Shown here one piece after another: positions 1-7,667 of a stretch of DNA of 27,416 nt (position 1 is the stretch's first letter; each line of letters opens with the position of its first letter). Origin of the DNA: REEB95 sp035632055. Lineage in GTDB: Bacteria; Pseudomonadota; Alphaproteobacteria; ATCC43930; CGMCC-115725. The translations under genes and the position numbers were made by a program. The stretch is from contig DASQHO010000080.1 in assembly GCA_035632055.1 (NCBI GenBank), positions 1-27,416 on the forward strand. Reading direction: 5' to 3'. The notes under the pieces are model-generated. The model had not been told where the DNA came from. It saw only the letters and a list, made by a program, of their open reading frames with translations, and made no database searches.

Positions 1-786
1 ATTGAACGTGCCGACCGGCATGACCGCCTGTTCGTCGCGGAGGATCGCCTCGACGATACGTGCCGTGGCCATACCGATGCCAAGCTGACTCGCGCCGGTA
101 CCCTCGATGATGGTGATGTTGGCGTAGCGCACCTCGTCTTCGACGTGCCGACGAAACTCCTCGACGCTTTCGCCGTGACGATCGAGTGCGGCGATGGCCG
201 GCACACCGGCGACACGCGCGGACGACCACAGAAATACTTGCGACGTGCCGTGCTCGCCGACGACTTGAGCGTCAACAAAGGCGGGGCTGACTTTCAGTCG
301 GCGCGCGAGATGGAATCGGAACCGTAAGGTATCGAGGAACGTGCCGCTGCTCAGCACGCGCCCGTGCCCCGCGAGCTGCCGCGCGATCTCCGCCAATGGA
401 TCGGGTGGGTCGGTAACGACGAGAAGGACAGCATGGGACGCCACCGCCATGATCCGCGGCACGATATCCCGGTAGACGTTGGCATTCGTGTCGAGCAGCC
501 GTAGCCGGCCGGCGGGATCCGCACGATTTGTCGCGCCGCCCGCGCGCTCGTTGATGCCGGCCGTGATAACCACCAGAACCGCATCGGCAAGGTCGCGATA
601 GTCGCCCGCCCGCACCTCCACGGCCGGCGACAAGGTTGCGCCGTATTGCAGATCCGCGACGACGCCTTTGGCGCGCTGCTGATTTTTGTCGATGACGACG
701 ATTTCACAAGCGGGCGGGCCGCGCATCACCAGGGCAAGAAGCGAAGCCGCACCGACAGCACCGGCGCCGACGATCCCGACTTTCAT
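1..786 (-). CDS. Lactate/malate dehydrogenase family protein, 3' end cut by window edge
   Basis: NAD-dependent 2-hydroxyacid dehydrogenase of the LDH/MDH fold, predicted cytoplasmic. The gene starts at ATG 786-784 and stays open to base 1, giving 262 residues with the C-terminus outside the window (the family is usually about 310-320). Seen: a Rossmann loop GAGAVG at residues 7-12, Asp33 at the NAD ribose position, the pair Asp152/His179 (GEHG motif) that forms the catalytic relay in this family, and Arg155 for the substrate carboxylate. Odd: the specificity position in the active-site loop (Gln in LDH, Arg in MDH, motif AGxxQ/R) appears to be Glu80 (AGINE), and the usual TNP motif reads TDP (Asp126). 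The family is certain, but the substrate cannot be assigned between lactate, malate or another 2-oxoacid. It stands alone here, divergent from the tRNA. Confidence 0.88.
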   Translation of the reverse strand, partial: MKVGIVGAGAVGAASLLALVMRGPPACEIVVIDKNQQRAKGVVADLQYGATLSPAVEVRAGDYRDLADAVLVVITAGINERAGGATNRADPAGRLRLLDTNANVYRDIVPRIMAVASHAVLLVVTDPPDPLAEIARQLAGHGRVLSSGTFLDTLRFRFHLARRLKVSPAFVDAQVVGEHGTSQVFLWSSARVAGVPAIAALDRHGESVEEFRRHVEDEVRYANITIIEGTGASQLGIGMATARIVEAILRDEQAVMPVGTFN

Positions 787-1009
787 GATCTGTCCTTATC
801 GCAGTGGATACCGTTCCAATATGGTGTGTCCGGGAACCGTCGTCACCGATGAGTCCGTCGGCTGGCCATCCTCCGACCGCACCAAAATCGGATTTGCTCC
901 GCGTTAACCGAGGTGATCTAAGGTCCGCTGCCGCCGCCCCGGTGGCCACGCGCGGCAGACACCTTGCCAAGCCGGCCGGGGCTCGTGTATGTCCGGCGCA
1001 CTCCCGGAT

Positions 1010-1084
<75 letters not shown>

Positions 1085-1413
1085 TTCCCGCACAATCACG
1101 CGCCTCGCCAGCGCCAAATCAGCCCCAACAAATCGCGAACATTGGCACCCCTCGCCTTCGCATTCGGTCTCCTGCCCTGATTTTTCCGTGGGTATGTTTT
1201 AACCCTTATCTCCTCGACGAGCTCGACTACGCCGCTCGTTCACTGGGCCTAGTCACTCGGCCGGAGGGATACGCGATTTGCGTAATCGTCGAGGTCGACG
1301 ACGCGTCAATGAAACTGATTTAGCGCAAGGCAGCATTGCGGCCACCAAGCGATACTGATTTCGTTGCATCTATGAACACACTGGAGGCCATTCGAAGAAA
1401 GGTGGCGCGTAGC
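1085..1413. other. Non-coding stretch after tRNA-Thr
   Basis: About 330 bases with no gene I can support. An open frame runs through 1140-1323 on the plus strand, but it overlaps the tRNA and has no ribosome binding site. I see no convincing terminator with a T-run after the tRNA and no recognisable promoter hexamers. In-frame upstream starts for the next gene (TTG 1336, ATG 1372) fall at its right end, so part of this stretch could be coding if one of those is used. Confidence 0.4.
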
Positions 1414-1749
1414 ATGAGCGCTAATAACACGCACATCGGTTATGAACACACAACCACCGCCCGTGAAAATCGAATCGACAGCACATTAAGCGACAGCTTT
1501 CCAGCCAGCGACCCACCGGACTGGACAGGGATTGCGCGTATCGGTTGTCCGGCTCGTTTGGATCCCTCGCTTGGTGAGGAATTGATCATGTCCTACACAT
1601 CAGACGAACAGTTCGCAGCTTGTGCACGAAGCGACAATGTCCTTGATTTTCTTCTCGGCAAAACGCTTCAACAGGCTGTTTTGCGAATGGCCGTCTTGAG
1701 TACGCTGGCGGGTGTAGTTGTCGTCTACTTGTTGCCAATTGTGATTTGA
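1414..1749 (+). CDS. Small SFPASDPP-motif protein with C-terminal membrane helix
   Basis: A 111-aa protein of unknown function. Residues 24-40 contain LSDSFPASDPPDWTG and then ARIG, a motif recurring in small uncharacterised proteobacterial proteins. The C-terminal 25 residues are a hydrophobic helix (VLSTLAGVVVVYLL), so it is probably anchored in the inner membrane. ATG 1414 was chosen for the AAAGG about 10 bases upstream; ATG 1372 is also in frame. Oddly, a better ribosome binding site (GGTGAGGA, 1573-1580) precedes an internal in-frame ATG at 1588, which would yield a separate 53-aa membrane peptide. Relatives usually end soon after the SFPASDPP segment, so this may be two products or a fusion. 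It stands between the tRNA and the AhpD-like gene and is not obviously in an operon. Confidence 0.55.
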   Translation: MSANNTHIGYEHTTTARENRIDSTLSDSFPASDPPDWTGIARIGCPARLDPSLGEELIMSYTSDEQFAACARSDNVLDFLLGKTLQQAVLRMAVLSTLAGVVVVYLLPIVI

Positions 1750-1967
1750 CGCTGCGCTGTCATGCGAGGAATTCGCATCTTGCGGAAACGGAGATTGGAT
1801 ACCGCGACGGGCGCGCAGCGACCACATATCTGCATCGCGTGACAAGGAAATCGTCTAGCCTGAATCCATGACACGGGACGAAACTGAATAGATGCCGCGG
1901 AACCAATAATTGCAAGAAACGGCTTTCACGCCTACCCACACGACTCTGCAATGAGGGAGGAATTGAG

Positions 1968-2318
1968 ATGGCCGAGACTCTTTACCCGCTTCCATCGCCT
2001 GCAACCACCAGCAAGCGCCACGCGCTGACGCCGGAAATCGAGAATGCCTTCCAGGCGTTCAGCACCCAAGTGTTCGCCGACGGCGTGCTGCCGGCAAAAA
2101 CAAAACAGCTGATCGCTGTTGCGGTGGCGCACGTGACGCAATGCCCTTATTGCATACGCGGGCATACCAAAGCCGCCCTTCGCCACGGTGCGACAGAAAA
2201 AGAATTGATGGAAGCAATCTGGGTCGCTGCTGAAATGAGGGCGGGAGGCGCCTATGCCCATTCCACCATTGCGTTGGCGACAATGAATGAGGCGACAGCC
2301 CCGCCGGCGCACGGCTGA
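1968..2318 (+). CDS. Carboxymuconolactone decarboxylase/AhpD-family protein
   Basis: A 116-aa protein of the CMD/AhpD fold. Members are small helical proteins, often thiol-disulfide or peroxidase-linked. The family signature is present at residues 58-66: Cys59-Pro-Tyr-Cys62 followed by His66 (CPYCIRGH). This is the CxxC-x3-H arrangement used for redox catalysis in AhpD. The first 20 residues look like a disordered leader, and no signal peptide is seen. The start is supported by GGGAGG at about 8 bases upstream. The NO reductase gene begins 71 bases downstream on the same strand, so co-transcription and a role in nitrosative or oxidative stress are reasonable inferences. Substrate and partner cannot be told from sequence. 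It is unlikely to be a true 4-carboxymuconolactone decarboxylase, because no aromatic catabolic genes are adjacent. Confidence 0.88.
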   Translation: MAETLYPLPSPATTSKRHALTPEIENAFQAFSTQVFADGVLPAKTKQLIAVAVAHVTQCPYCIRGHTKAALRHGATEKELMEAIWVAAEMRAGGAYAHSTIALATMNEATAPPAHG

Positions 2319-2389
2319 GCGTCTGCCGACGCGGATAGATCGCGCGCCGGCAAGTGCCAGGAAACAACAGGCACGACCGAGGAAAGCCC

Positions 2390-4717
2390 ATGACTACAAT
2401 CAGCAACCAAACCGTTCTGCGTCGGATGGAAGAAGATCGCGTCAGCAACGTCCTGAAATGGGTCCTGCTGGGTACCGCCGTTGTCACTTTCGCCCTGCTC
2501 GGCTGGGCGACCGATGTCACCTATCGCACCGCGCCGCCGCAGCCCGATCGTTTCGTCGCTGCTGATGGCAGCGTCTTGATGACATCGCAGGACATTGTGG
2601 ACGGCAAGGCATCGTTCCAGCGCGCCGATTTGATGGATTACGGCAGCATCTACGGCATGGGCTCATATTTCGGCGAGGACTATACCGCCAAGTACTTGGT
2701 CGAGCTGGGCGAGTTGACGGAGGACGCCATCGCCCGCCAACGCTTCGGCAAGCCGTTCGCGGCGCTGGGTACCGAAGAGCAGATGACGGTACAAGCAGCG
2801 ATGCAGCGCACGCTCAAAAGCGTTGACCTGAGAGAAGCCGACGCGCGCATTTCTGCGCCTGTCGCCGCTGCCATCAAGACGCTCCAGGCGCAGATCGCGC
2901 AGCAGCTTCTCCGTCAGGATTTCGCCACGGGATGGACGGAAGCATACAGCCTCGATGAGGCCAGTGCCGCGAAGACGGCGGACTTCATTCTCTACTCCGC
3001 GCTCACCACCATCGCGCGGCGCCCTGGGACCGACGTATCCTGGACACAGAACTGGCCGTACGAACCGCTGGTCGGCAATACGGCGACGGGCAGCACCTTC
3101 ATTTGGACCTGGATCAGCTTCTGCTTCACGTTTTTCTGCTTCGGCGCCGTGCTTTTCGTCTATCACCGCTACATCCGGGTGGACGATCGCGGCACGATAG
3201 ATCCGGTGCTGGTGCGCTTTCACGGGCTGACTGAGAGTCAGCGCAAGGTCGGCAAGTATTTTCTCGTTGTCGCGGCGGTTCTGCTGGTGCAGATCCTGGC
3301 CGGCGCCGTGCTCGGCCACTACTATGCCGACCGCGTCAGCTTCTACGGCATCCGCCTGGACAGCGTGCTGCCTTTCAACTTCTGGCGCAGCATCCACATC
3401 CAAACGCCGATCATCTGGATCGCGCTGTCATGGATCGGCGCGGCGCTGTTCCTTGCACCCGCGATCAGCGGCGGCGAAGCCCGCGGCCAGGGACCGCTTG
3501 TCGACGTGCTGTTCTGGGCGACGGTGATCATCATCGCCGGCGCGGTCATCGGCGACTACTTCGGCATCATGGACGTCATCCGTAAAGGTTGGTTCTGGTT
3601 TGGCAACCAGGGCCTGTCCTATCTCGAACTCGGCCGCTTCTGGCAGATCGGTTTCTTCGTCGGGTTGGTATTTTGGAGCGCACTCATCCTGCGCGCCTTA
3701 TGGCCGTCGTGGGAAACACTGAAGCACGCCACGCGACAGTTCTGGACGGGACGCATTCGCCTCGAACATCTCTTGTGGGCATCGACCACCAACATTGCCC
3801 TGCTTTACGTCTTCGGCATGATTCCACTATTCGACGTCAATCCGTCGTTCACGATTACCGATTTCTGGCGATGGTGGGTTGTGCACCTATGGGTCGAGCA
3901 GTCGTTCGAGTTCTTCGCCGCGGCGGTGAGCGCCTATCTCCTGATGGGGCTCGGTCTGGTCTCGCGCCAGCTTGCCGAACGCTCGGTCTATCTCGAGCTG
4001 ATTTTGATCTTCCTCGGCGGCGTGCTCGGCACCGGCCACCATATCTACTGGGTCGGCGGGCCAGGCCTATGGGTGCCCGTCGGCAGCATGTTCTCGTTCA
4101 TCGAGGTGTTGCCTCTGGTGCTCCTGATCCTCGATGGCATGGAGCACCACGACCTCATTCAGCGTCAGCGCCAGTTCCGGTACCGTCTCGCCTACACGTA
4201 CGTTCTCGGCTCGGCCTTCTGGAACTTCGTCGGCGCCGGCGTGTTCGGCGGCGGCACGCTCAACGCGCCGCTGGTCAATTACTACGAGCACGGCACGTTC
4301 CTTACCCTGAACCACGCGCATACATCGCTGTTTGGCGCCTTCGGCCTTCTCGCAATTGGCCTGATTTACTTCTGCCTGCGCTATGCCGCCGGCGAGCAGG
4401 CAAGGTTCAGCGAAAAGCTCGGCCTCTGGGCGTTCTGGCTGTACAACGCCGGGCTGGTGTTGTGGATCGCGCTCAATTTCTTTCCAATCGGCTGGCAGCA
4501 GCTCGAAGCCGTCTACGAGCACGGTTTTGCCTATGCGCGGAGCCTCGCGTTCTACGACAGGACGCTATTGTGGCAGTGGTTACGCTTCGTCGGCGATGTG
4601 CCATTCGCGCTGGCCGCAATCCCGATGGCGTGGGACTTTCTCATAAAGCTCGGGCCGATGTTTCCAACCTTGGCGGAACGTTTGACGCAGCGAATTCGAA
4701 CGAAGGCAGCCGAATAA
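2390..4717 (+). CDS. norZ: Quinol-dependent nitric oxide reductase (qNOR)
   Basis: Single-subunit integral membrane reductase converting 2 NO to N2O with electrons from quinol. It belongs to the haem-copper oxidase superfamily and is 775 aa, full length. Seen: one N-terminal membrane helix (about 21-40), a periplasmic domain (about 45-230), then the helical core. Predicted FeB ligands are His499, Glu503 (HLWVE), His550 and His551 (GTGHH). The second conserved glutamate is Glu572, and haem ligands are His642/His644 (NHAH). These five FeB-site positions have the same mutual spacing as in known qNORs. His551 is intact, unlike the Asn reported in NO dismutases. The periplasmic part (FQRADLMDYGSIYGMGSYFG) and the SIHIQTPIIW segment (usual form near WHxQLAIFW) depart from classical qNOR, suggesting a distinct clade. 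ATG 2390 was chosen for GAGGAAAG upstream; an in-frame GTG lies at 2354. Confidence 0.93.
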   Translation: MTTISNQTVLRRMEEDRVSNVLKWVLLGTAVVTFALLGWATDVTYRTAPPQPDRFVAADGSVLMTSQDIVDGKASFQRADLMDYGSIYGMGSYFGEDYTAKYLVELGELTEDAIARQRFGKPFAALGTEEQMTVQAAMQRTLKSVDLREADARISAPVAAAIKTLQAQIAQQLLRQDFATGWTEAYSLDEASAAKTADFILYSALTTIARRPGTDVSWTQNWPYEPLVGNTATGSTFIWTWISFCFTFFCFGAVLFVYHRYIRVDDRGTIDPVLVRFHGLTESQRKVGKYFLVVAAVLLVQILAGAVLGHYYADRVSFYGIRLDSVLPFNFWRSIHIQTPIIWIALSWIGAALFLAPAISGGEARGQGPLVDVLFWATVIIIAGAVIGDYFGIMDVIRKGWFWFGNQGLSYLELGRFWQIGFFVGLVFWSALILRALWPSWETLKHATRQFWTGRIRLEHLLWASTTNIALLYVFGMIPLFDVNPSFTITDFWRWWVVHLWVEQSFEFFAAAVSAYLLMGLGLVSRQLAERSVYLELILIFLGGVLGTGHHIYWVGGPGLWVPVGSMFSFIEVLPLVLLILDGMEHHDLIQRQRQFRYRLAYTYVLGSAFWNFVGAGVFGGGTLNAPLVNYYEHGTFLTLNHAHTSLFGAFGLLAIGLIYFCLRYAAGEQARFSEKLGLWAFWLYNAGLVLWIALNFFPIGWQQLEAVYEHGFAYARSLAFYDRTLLWQWLRFVGDVPFALAAIPMAWDFLIKLGPMFPTLAERLTQRIRTKAAE

Positions 4718-4762
4718 CCTTAGGAAATCGCAGCAGTTTGCCGCGCATTGAGATCAACCGGC

Positions 4763-4788
4763 GGCGCCATTTATGGGTTCCTGGCGCC
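4763..4788. terminator. Hairpin between convergent genes, possible terminator
   Basis: Inverted repeat GGCGCCA (4763-4769) and TGGCGCC (4782-4788), a 7-bp perfect stem with a 12-base loop. It lies 45 bases after the NO reductase stop and before the end of the opposing DUF2945 gene. There is no T-run, so intrinsic termination is uncertain. Confidence 0.35.
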
Positions 4789-4816
4789 ATACGGCGTAGC
4801 GAACCGGCGGCGCAGA

Positions 4817-5032
4817 TCAATTTCGTAGTTTGGTCAGGGCGCCGCCTTTGTGCATGGCGATGTGATCGGACACATCGCTTTTAATTTCATATTGCGGTTC
4901 CTCGGCACTGGCGTGGTGCGTGTAGCCTTTGAACACGACGTTCCGCGCGTGCACCTGGACGATGCGGCCCCTGACACGGCCGGCCTCGGAGTTCCAGCTT
5001 ACATGGTCGCCGACTTTGTATCGCTTGGTCAT
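4817..5032 (-). CDS. DUF2945 / HVA1-type Tudor-domain protein
   Basis: A 71-aa cytoplasmic protein. The opening KRYKVGDHVSWNSEAGRVRG and later VVFKGYTHHASAEEPQYEIKSD match the small DUF2945 (hypervirulence-associated Tudor) family. It is a beta-barrel domain of unknown ligand found in many alphaproteobacteria. Start ATG 5032-5030 gives the expected family length. It begins 17 bases after the stop of the exported DUF4142 gene on the same strand, so the two are likely co-transcribed. Genes of both families are common near stress-response loci, but nothing here shows the function directly. Confidence 0.85.
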   Translation of the reverse strand: MTKRYKVGDHVSWNSEAGRVRGRIVQVHARNVVFKGYTHHASAEEPQYEIKSDVSDHIAMHKGGALTKLRN

Positions 5033-5049
5033 CTGCGCTCGCACCCAAC

Positions 5050-5637
5050 TCAATGGGAGGGTGGCGGCTGATAATGCCACCCTAACGGAGCCGCCTCCGG
5101 CTCTGCGCCGATTGTCGAACCAGCAGAAATCTGTTCGAGCAGGCGTTGTTGCGCCAACAGCCACGGCTGCCGATGCACTGCGACATACTGCAAACCCGGA
5201 TTTACGCCATCACGTGCCTCTTGTGCCGCAGCGCTGAGATCGTTCTTCAGTGCGCTCTCGGCGTCCGCGATGAAGCGGCGATCGAATGCAGCGCCGTGAA
5301 GCACCGCAAGCTCCTTGAGATTACCTTGAGCAGCGGCCGTGGGTTCGAACGACAGATTGAGACCGTCTTGCGATGCAACCGCGCGCAGTTGCGCGTCTGT
5401 CGCGGCGCGTTCGTCGAGTACGTCCTGCGCGAAGTTTCGAATATCGCCGCGCTCGGTCAATTTCAGGGCAAGATTTGCGGCTGCCGCCTCTGCCGCATTG
5501 TTCTCCGCCATTTCTTTGGCGAAGGCGCGATCGTCGCCAGACACATTCGGCGCCGCATTTACCGGCCAGACAGTGACGACAACGCAAAACATGGCCACGG
5601 AAGCAACCATAAATATGATCTGTCGCGATGCTGTCAT
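5050..5637 (-). CDS. Exported DUF4142 domain protein
   Basis: A 195-aa protein with a cleavable-looking signal peptide (residues 1-28, hydrophobic FMVASVAMFCVVVTVWPV, then NAA). The mature part is a helical, alanine-rich DUF4142 domain: FAKEMAENNAAEAAAANLAL near residues 39-58, NFAQDVLDE, and a later HGAAFDRRFIADAESAL. Members are predicted four-helix, ferritin-like periplasmic proteins of unknown biochemical role. The C-terminal 20 residues are proline/glutamate-rich and look disordered. It is followed immediately by DUF2945 on the same strand. The signal peptide and family are clear; function is unknown. Confidence 0.87.
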   Translation of the reverse strand: MTASRQIIFMVASVAMFCVVVTVWPVNAAPNVSGDDRAFAKEMAENNAAEAAAANLALKLTERGDIRNFAQDVLDERAATDAQLRAVASQDGLNLSFEPTAAAQGNLKELAVLHGAAFDRRFIADAESALKNDLSAAAQEARDGVNPGLQYVAVHRQPWLLAQQRLLEQISAGSTIGAEPEAAPLGWHYQPPPSH

Positions 5638-5668
5638 CTTTGTTGCCCCTTGTTGTCTATCATCCCTT

Positions 5669-5896
5669 CTAGTGCCGACGTCCGAGAAATACAGAGAAGA
5701 TTGACTTCCAGTTGGCGCCGCGCGCCGCCTCGTCTTCCTCGTTCTGCACGTTAGCGAGAGCTCGCCACGCCGCAGCGTCTGCTTCCCGCCGCTCGCCCTC
5801 TCGCCGCGCCTTCACCTTCCGCACGGCCGCCAGCTCGGCCTTGAAATCTGCCAGGCTCAGCCCCGAAATCCAGTGCGCAACGATGCGGCGCAGCAC
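5669..5896 (-). CDS. Small charged hypothetical protein
   Basis: A possible 75-aa protein that I do not recognise. GTG 5896-5894 was chosen because GGAAGG sits 5 bases upstream. The frame stays open further upstream, but that part is arginine-rich and looks non-coding. An amphipathic N-terminus (LRRIVAHWISGLSLADFKAEL) precedes a highly charged helical middle (VRKVKARREGERREADAAAW) and an aromatic end (WKSIFSVFLGRRH), which could touch the membrane. It lies 76 bases after the 46-aa peptide that ends the formate dehydrogenase operon, so it could be its last gene. It could equally be a shadow frame, so confidence is low. Confidence 0.4.
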   Translation of the reverse strand: MLRRIVAHWISGLSLADFKAELAAVRKVKARREGERREADAAAWRALANVQNEEDEAARGANWKSIFSVFLGRRH

Positions 5897-5972
5897 GATC
5901 GCCTTCCTGATTCCGCCCCCGCTTGAATATCGCCGCCGGCTCCGTAACGTGCCGCGGCCGTTGGAGTGTGCG

Positions 5973-6113
5973 CTAGAGACGCACGCTCGCGGTTGTGTAG
6001 GTATCGTGAGCGCTGAGATCGATACTCCACGATACGACGCAGGCAACGATTCCGATTCCGAGCGCTACGATCACGCCGGCGCGGAAAGATTTGCTGGCAA
6101 GCAGAGATCTCAT
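5973..6113 (-). CDS. 46-aa single-pass membrane peptide
   Basis: A short gene, easily missed: ATG 6113-6111, stop TAG 5975-5973. A strong ribosome binding site (GAGGAG, about 8 bases upstream) supports it. Residues 1-11 are positively charged (RSLLASKSFR), residues 12-28 form a hydrophobic helix (AGVIVALGIGIVACVVS), and the tail is polar. The layout predicts an inner-membrane peptide with its C-terminus in the periplasm. It starts 26 bases after the PepSY-like gene in the formate dehydrogenase operon, so it may be a small accessory or stabilising subunit. It resembles no family I know. Confidence 0.6.
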   Translation of the reverse strand: MRSLLASKSFRAGVIVALGIGIVACVVSWSIDLSAHDTYTTASVRL

Positions 6114-6139
6114 GCACGTCTCCTCGGCGGCGATATCGG

Positions 6140-6547
6140 CTAGAGTTTCGAAAATGTCTCGCGTCGGATCGTGACGCCGCTGCCGTCATCGCGCGGCGTG
6201 CGATCCGGCGGCGCCGCCAGATCGTCGGCGGCCGACAGGTGCTCGAACTGCGAGATGAGCGCGCCGCTGGCGGCATCGACCACCAAGGTGTGAACCGCAT
6301 AAGCCTCGTTGAAATCGCCGCCTGGATTCATCACCACCATGCGGTAGACCGGCTTGCCGTCGAGAAGCTCGCGATCGGCGCGCAGGACTTGGACGCCGTA
6401 GAGCTGGGCAATCTGTTGCGTCAGTTTTTGCGCCGTTCGGTCGATGCCGGCCGGCGCGGCCGGCTTGTGCGGCTGCGCGGCATGCGCCGCCAGCGGCAGC
6501 AGCACCAGGGCCGAAATCACCGTCGTCAGGAGCCCCGTGCGCCGCAC
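6140..6547 (-). CDS. Exported PepSY-like domain protein
   Basis: A 135-aa protein starting at GTG 6547-6545, with GGGGAGG 6 bases upstream and only 20 bases after the cytochrome b stop. Residues 1-22 form a signal peptide (LLTTVISALVLLPLAAHA). The mature region has the PepSY shape: a helix (TAQKLTQQIAQLYGV), then strands VQVLRADRELLDGKPVYRMVV and a VHTLVVDAASGALIS hairpin, typical of this small periplasmic inhibitor/scaffold domain. The tail is acidic and disordered. It is the fourth gene of the formate dehydrogenase structural operon after the catalytic, iron-sulfur and cytochrome subunits. A role in the complex or its periplasmic quality control is inferred from position only. Confidence 0.72.
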   Translation of the reverse strand: MRRTGLLTTVISALVLLPLAAHAAQPHKPAAPAGIDRTAQKLTQQIAQLYGVQVLRADRELLDGKPVYRMVVMNPGGDFNEAYAVHTLVVDAASGALISQFEHLSAADDLAAPPDRTPRDDGSGVTIRRETFSKL

Positions 6548-6567
6548 TCTCGCCTCCCCGTCGCGCC

Positions 6568-7659
6568 TCAATCGTCGCTGCCAGCGGGACGCTCGGCCGG
6601 CTTTGCCGCCCACTGCGGATGATGTTCCTTGGCCCAGTTGGCATCGACCTGGCCGTTCGCCATTGCGTCGAAGGCGCCTTCCATACCGAGCGTGCCGAGA
6701 TAGATGTGGGCGATGATGAGCGCAATGAATAGCAACCCGACGGCCGCGTGCCACAGCTGCGACAACTGAGTCTCGGCAAGCGGCGTCAAGTCAGTTGGCA
6801 AGTGCAAGCCGAAGACGTTCAGCACTGCGAAGGTCGACGAGAACCAATGGAAGGTGAAGGGGAACAGCAGCGCCAGGCCCGACAGCGTGATCGAAATGCC
6901 GCCGAGGATCACCAGCCAGAACAGGACCTTCTGGCCGGCGTTGAACTTACCCGCGGGCGGCGTGACATGCGCCTTGGTGAACATTCCACCGCCCTGCTTC
7001 AGCCACGTCCAATCGCCGCGCGCCGGGAGATTCTCGGCGACCCACCTTAAAAACATCAGCACGATGCCGATCATGAACGCGAAGGCGAGATAGTTATGCA
7101 GCAGCTTGCCGATCCAGGTGAGCCACGCGAACAGCGTGCCGCCGAGGATCGGATGGAACACGTAGCGGCCATAGAGCATGTTGAGGCCAGTCAGACCGAG
7201 GACGACGAAGCTGCCGGCGGTCAGCCAGTGGACGAAGCGTTCGTATTCGTTGAAGCGGGTTACGACTCGTCCGCTCCAGCCGTCGTGAATGCGGATGCGG
7301 CCGCGAACGACAAAGAAGATCGCCAGCACCGCGATGATGCCGATCTCGACGATCGCGCCCCAGATCGTCAGCGGGCCATTGTGCCATTTGCGGAACGTCT
7401 GGCCGGGTTGGATCAGCACGCCTGCTTTCTTGTCGGGGATCGACACGTCGCCTTGGGCGCCGTGGCGGACCATGCGCCACAAATCGGCGCCGGGCGGACC
7501 GGCGGTATTACGCGGCTGATCCGCCGAACGTTGTGCCTGCGCCGGCCCACCATAAAGCACGACGGCGGCGCCCATGCCGATCGCGCTCATGCCGAAGACG
7601 AGCGCCAGCGCCAAGAGAAACGCTTGCAGCACGTTGCGGCGTGGCGCGGTTCGCTTCAT
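6568..7659 (-). CDS. Formate dehydrogenase cytochrome b556 (gamma) subunit
   Basis: A 363-aa membrane subunit of the FdnI/FdoI family. It carries two b haems and passes electrons from the iron-sulfur subunit to quinone. ATG 7659-7657 was chosen because it begins a signal-anchor (FLLALALVFGMSAIGMGAAV). After it comes a periplasmic segment of about 80 residues with GADLWRMVRHG and LIQPGQTFRKWHNGP, usual in the longer proteobacterial form. Four later helices carry the candidate haem ligands: His in RFVHWLTAG, His in LLHNYLAF, and the two in LWHAAVG...IAHIYLG. It starts 8 bases after the iron-sulfur subunit stop, so the operon is tight. A longer open frame upstream overlaps that subunit and is a shadow. 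Confidence 0.94.
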   Translation of the reverse strand: MKRTAPRRNVLQAFLLALALVFGMSAIGMGAAVVLYGGPAQAQRSADQPRNTAGPPGADLWRMVRHGAQGDVSIPDKKAGVLIQPGQTFRKWHNGPLTIWGAIVEIGIIAVLAIFFVVRGRIRIHDGWSGRVVTRFNEYERFVHWLTAGSFVVLGLTGLNMLYGRYVFHPILGGTLFAWLTWIGKLLHNYLAFAFMIGIVLMFLRWVAENLPARGDWTWLKQGGGMFTKAHVTPPAGKFNAGQKVLFWLVILGGISITLSGLALLFPFTFHWFSSTFAVLNVFGLHLPTDLTPLAETQLSQLWHAAVGLLFIALIIAHIYLGTLGMEGAFDAMANGQVDANWAKEHHPQWAAKPAERPAGSDD

Positions 7660-7667
7660 CGGCGGGG

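Noticed and set aside
1899..1923. Possible EcfG promoter (GGAAC, 16 bases, CGGC) before the AhpD-like gene
   Set aside because: The -35 fits, but the -10 should be CGTT and matches only two of four bases. I could not support it.
2354..2374. Inverted repeat GTGCC/GGCAC just before the NO reductase start
   Set aside because: Arms are only 5 bases with an 11-base spacer, and no NO-regulator site (FNR/Nnr or NsrR) was recognisable there.
2390..4717. NO dismutase instead of NO reductase
   Set aside because: The second histidine of GTGHH is intact, whereas reported dismutases have Asn there.
3589..4884. 431-aa open frame overlapping the NO reductase on the same strand
   Set aside because: It is out of frame with qNOR, arginine-rich and without a family match; the qNOR frame holds all conserved ligands.
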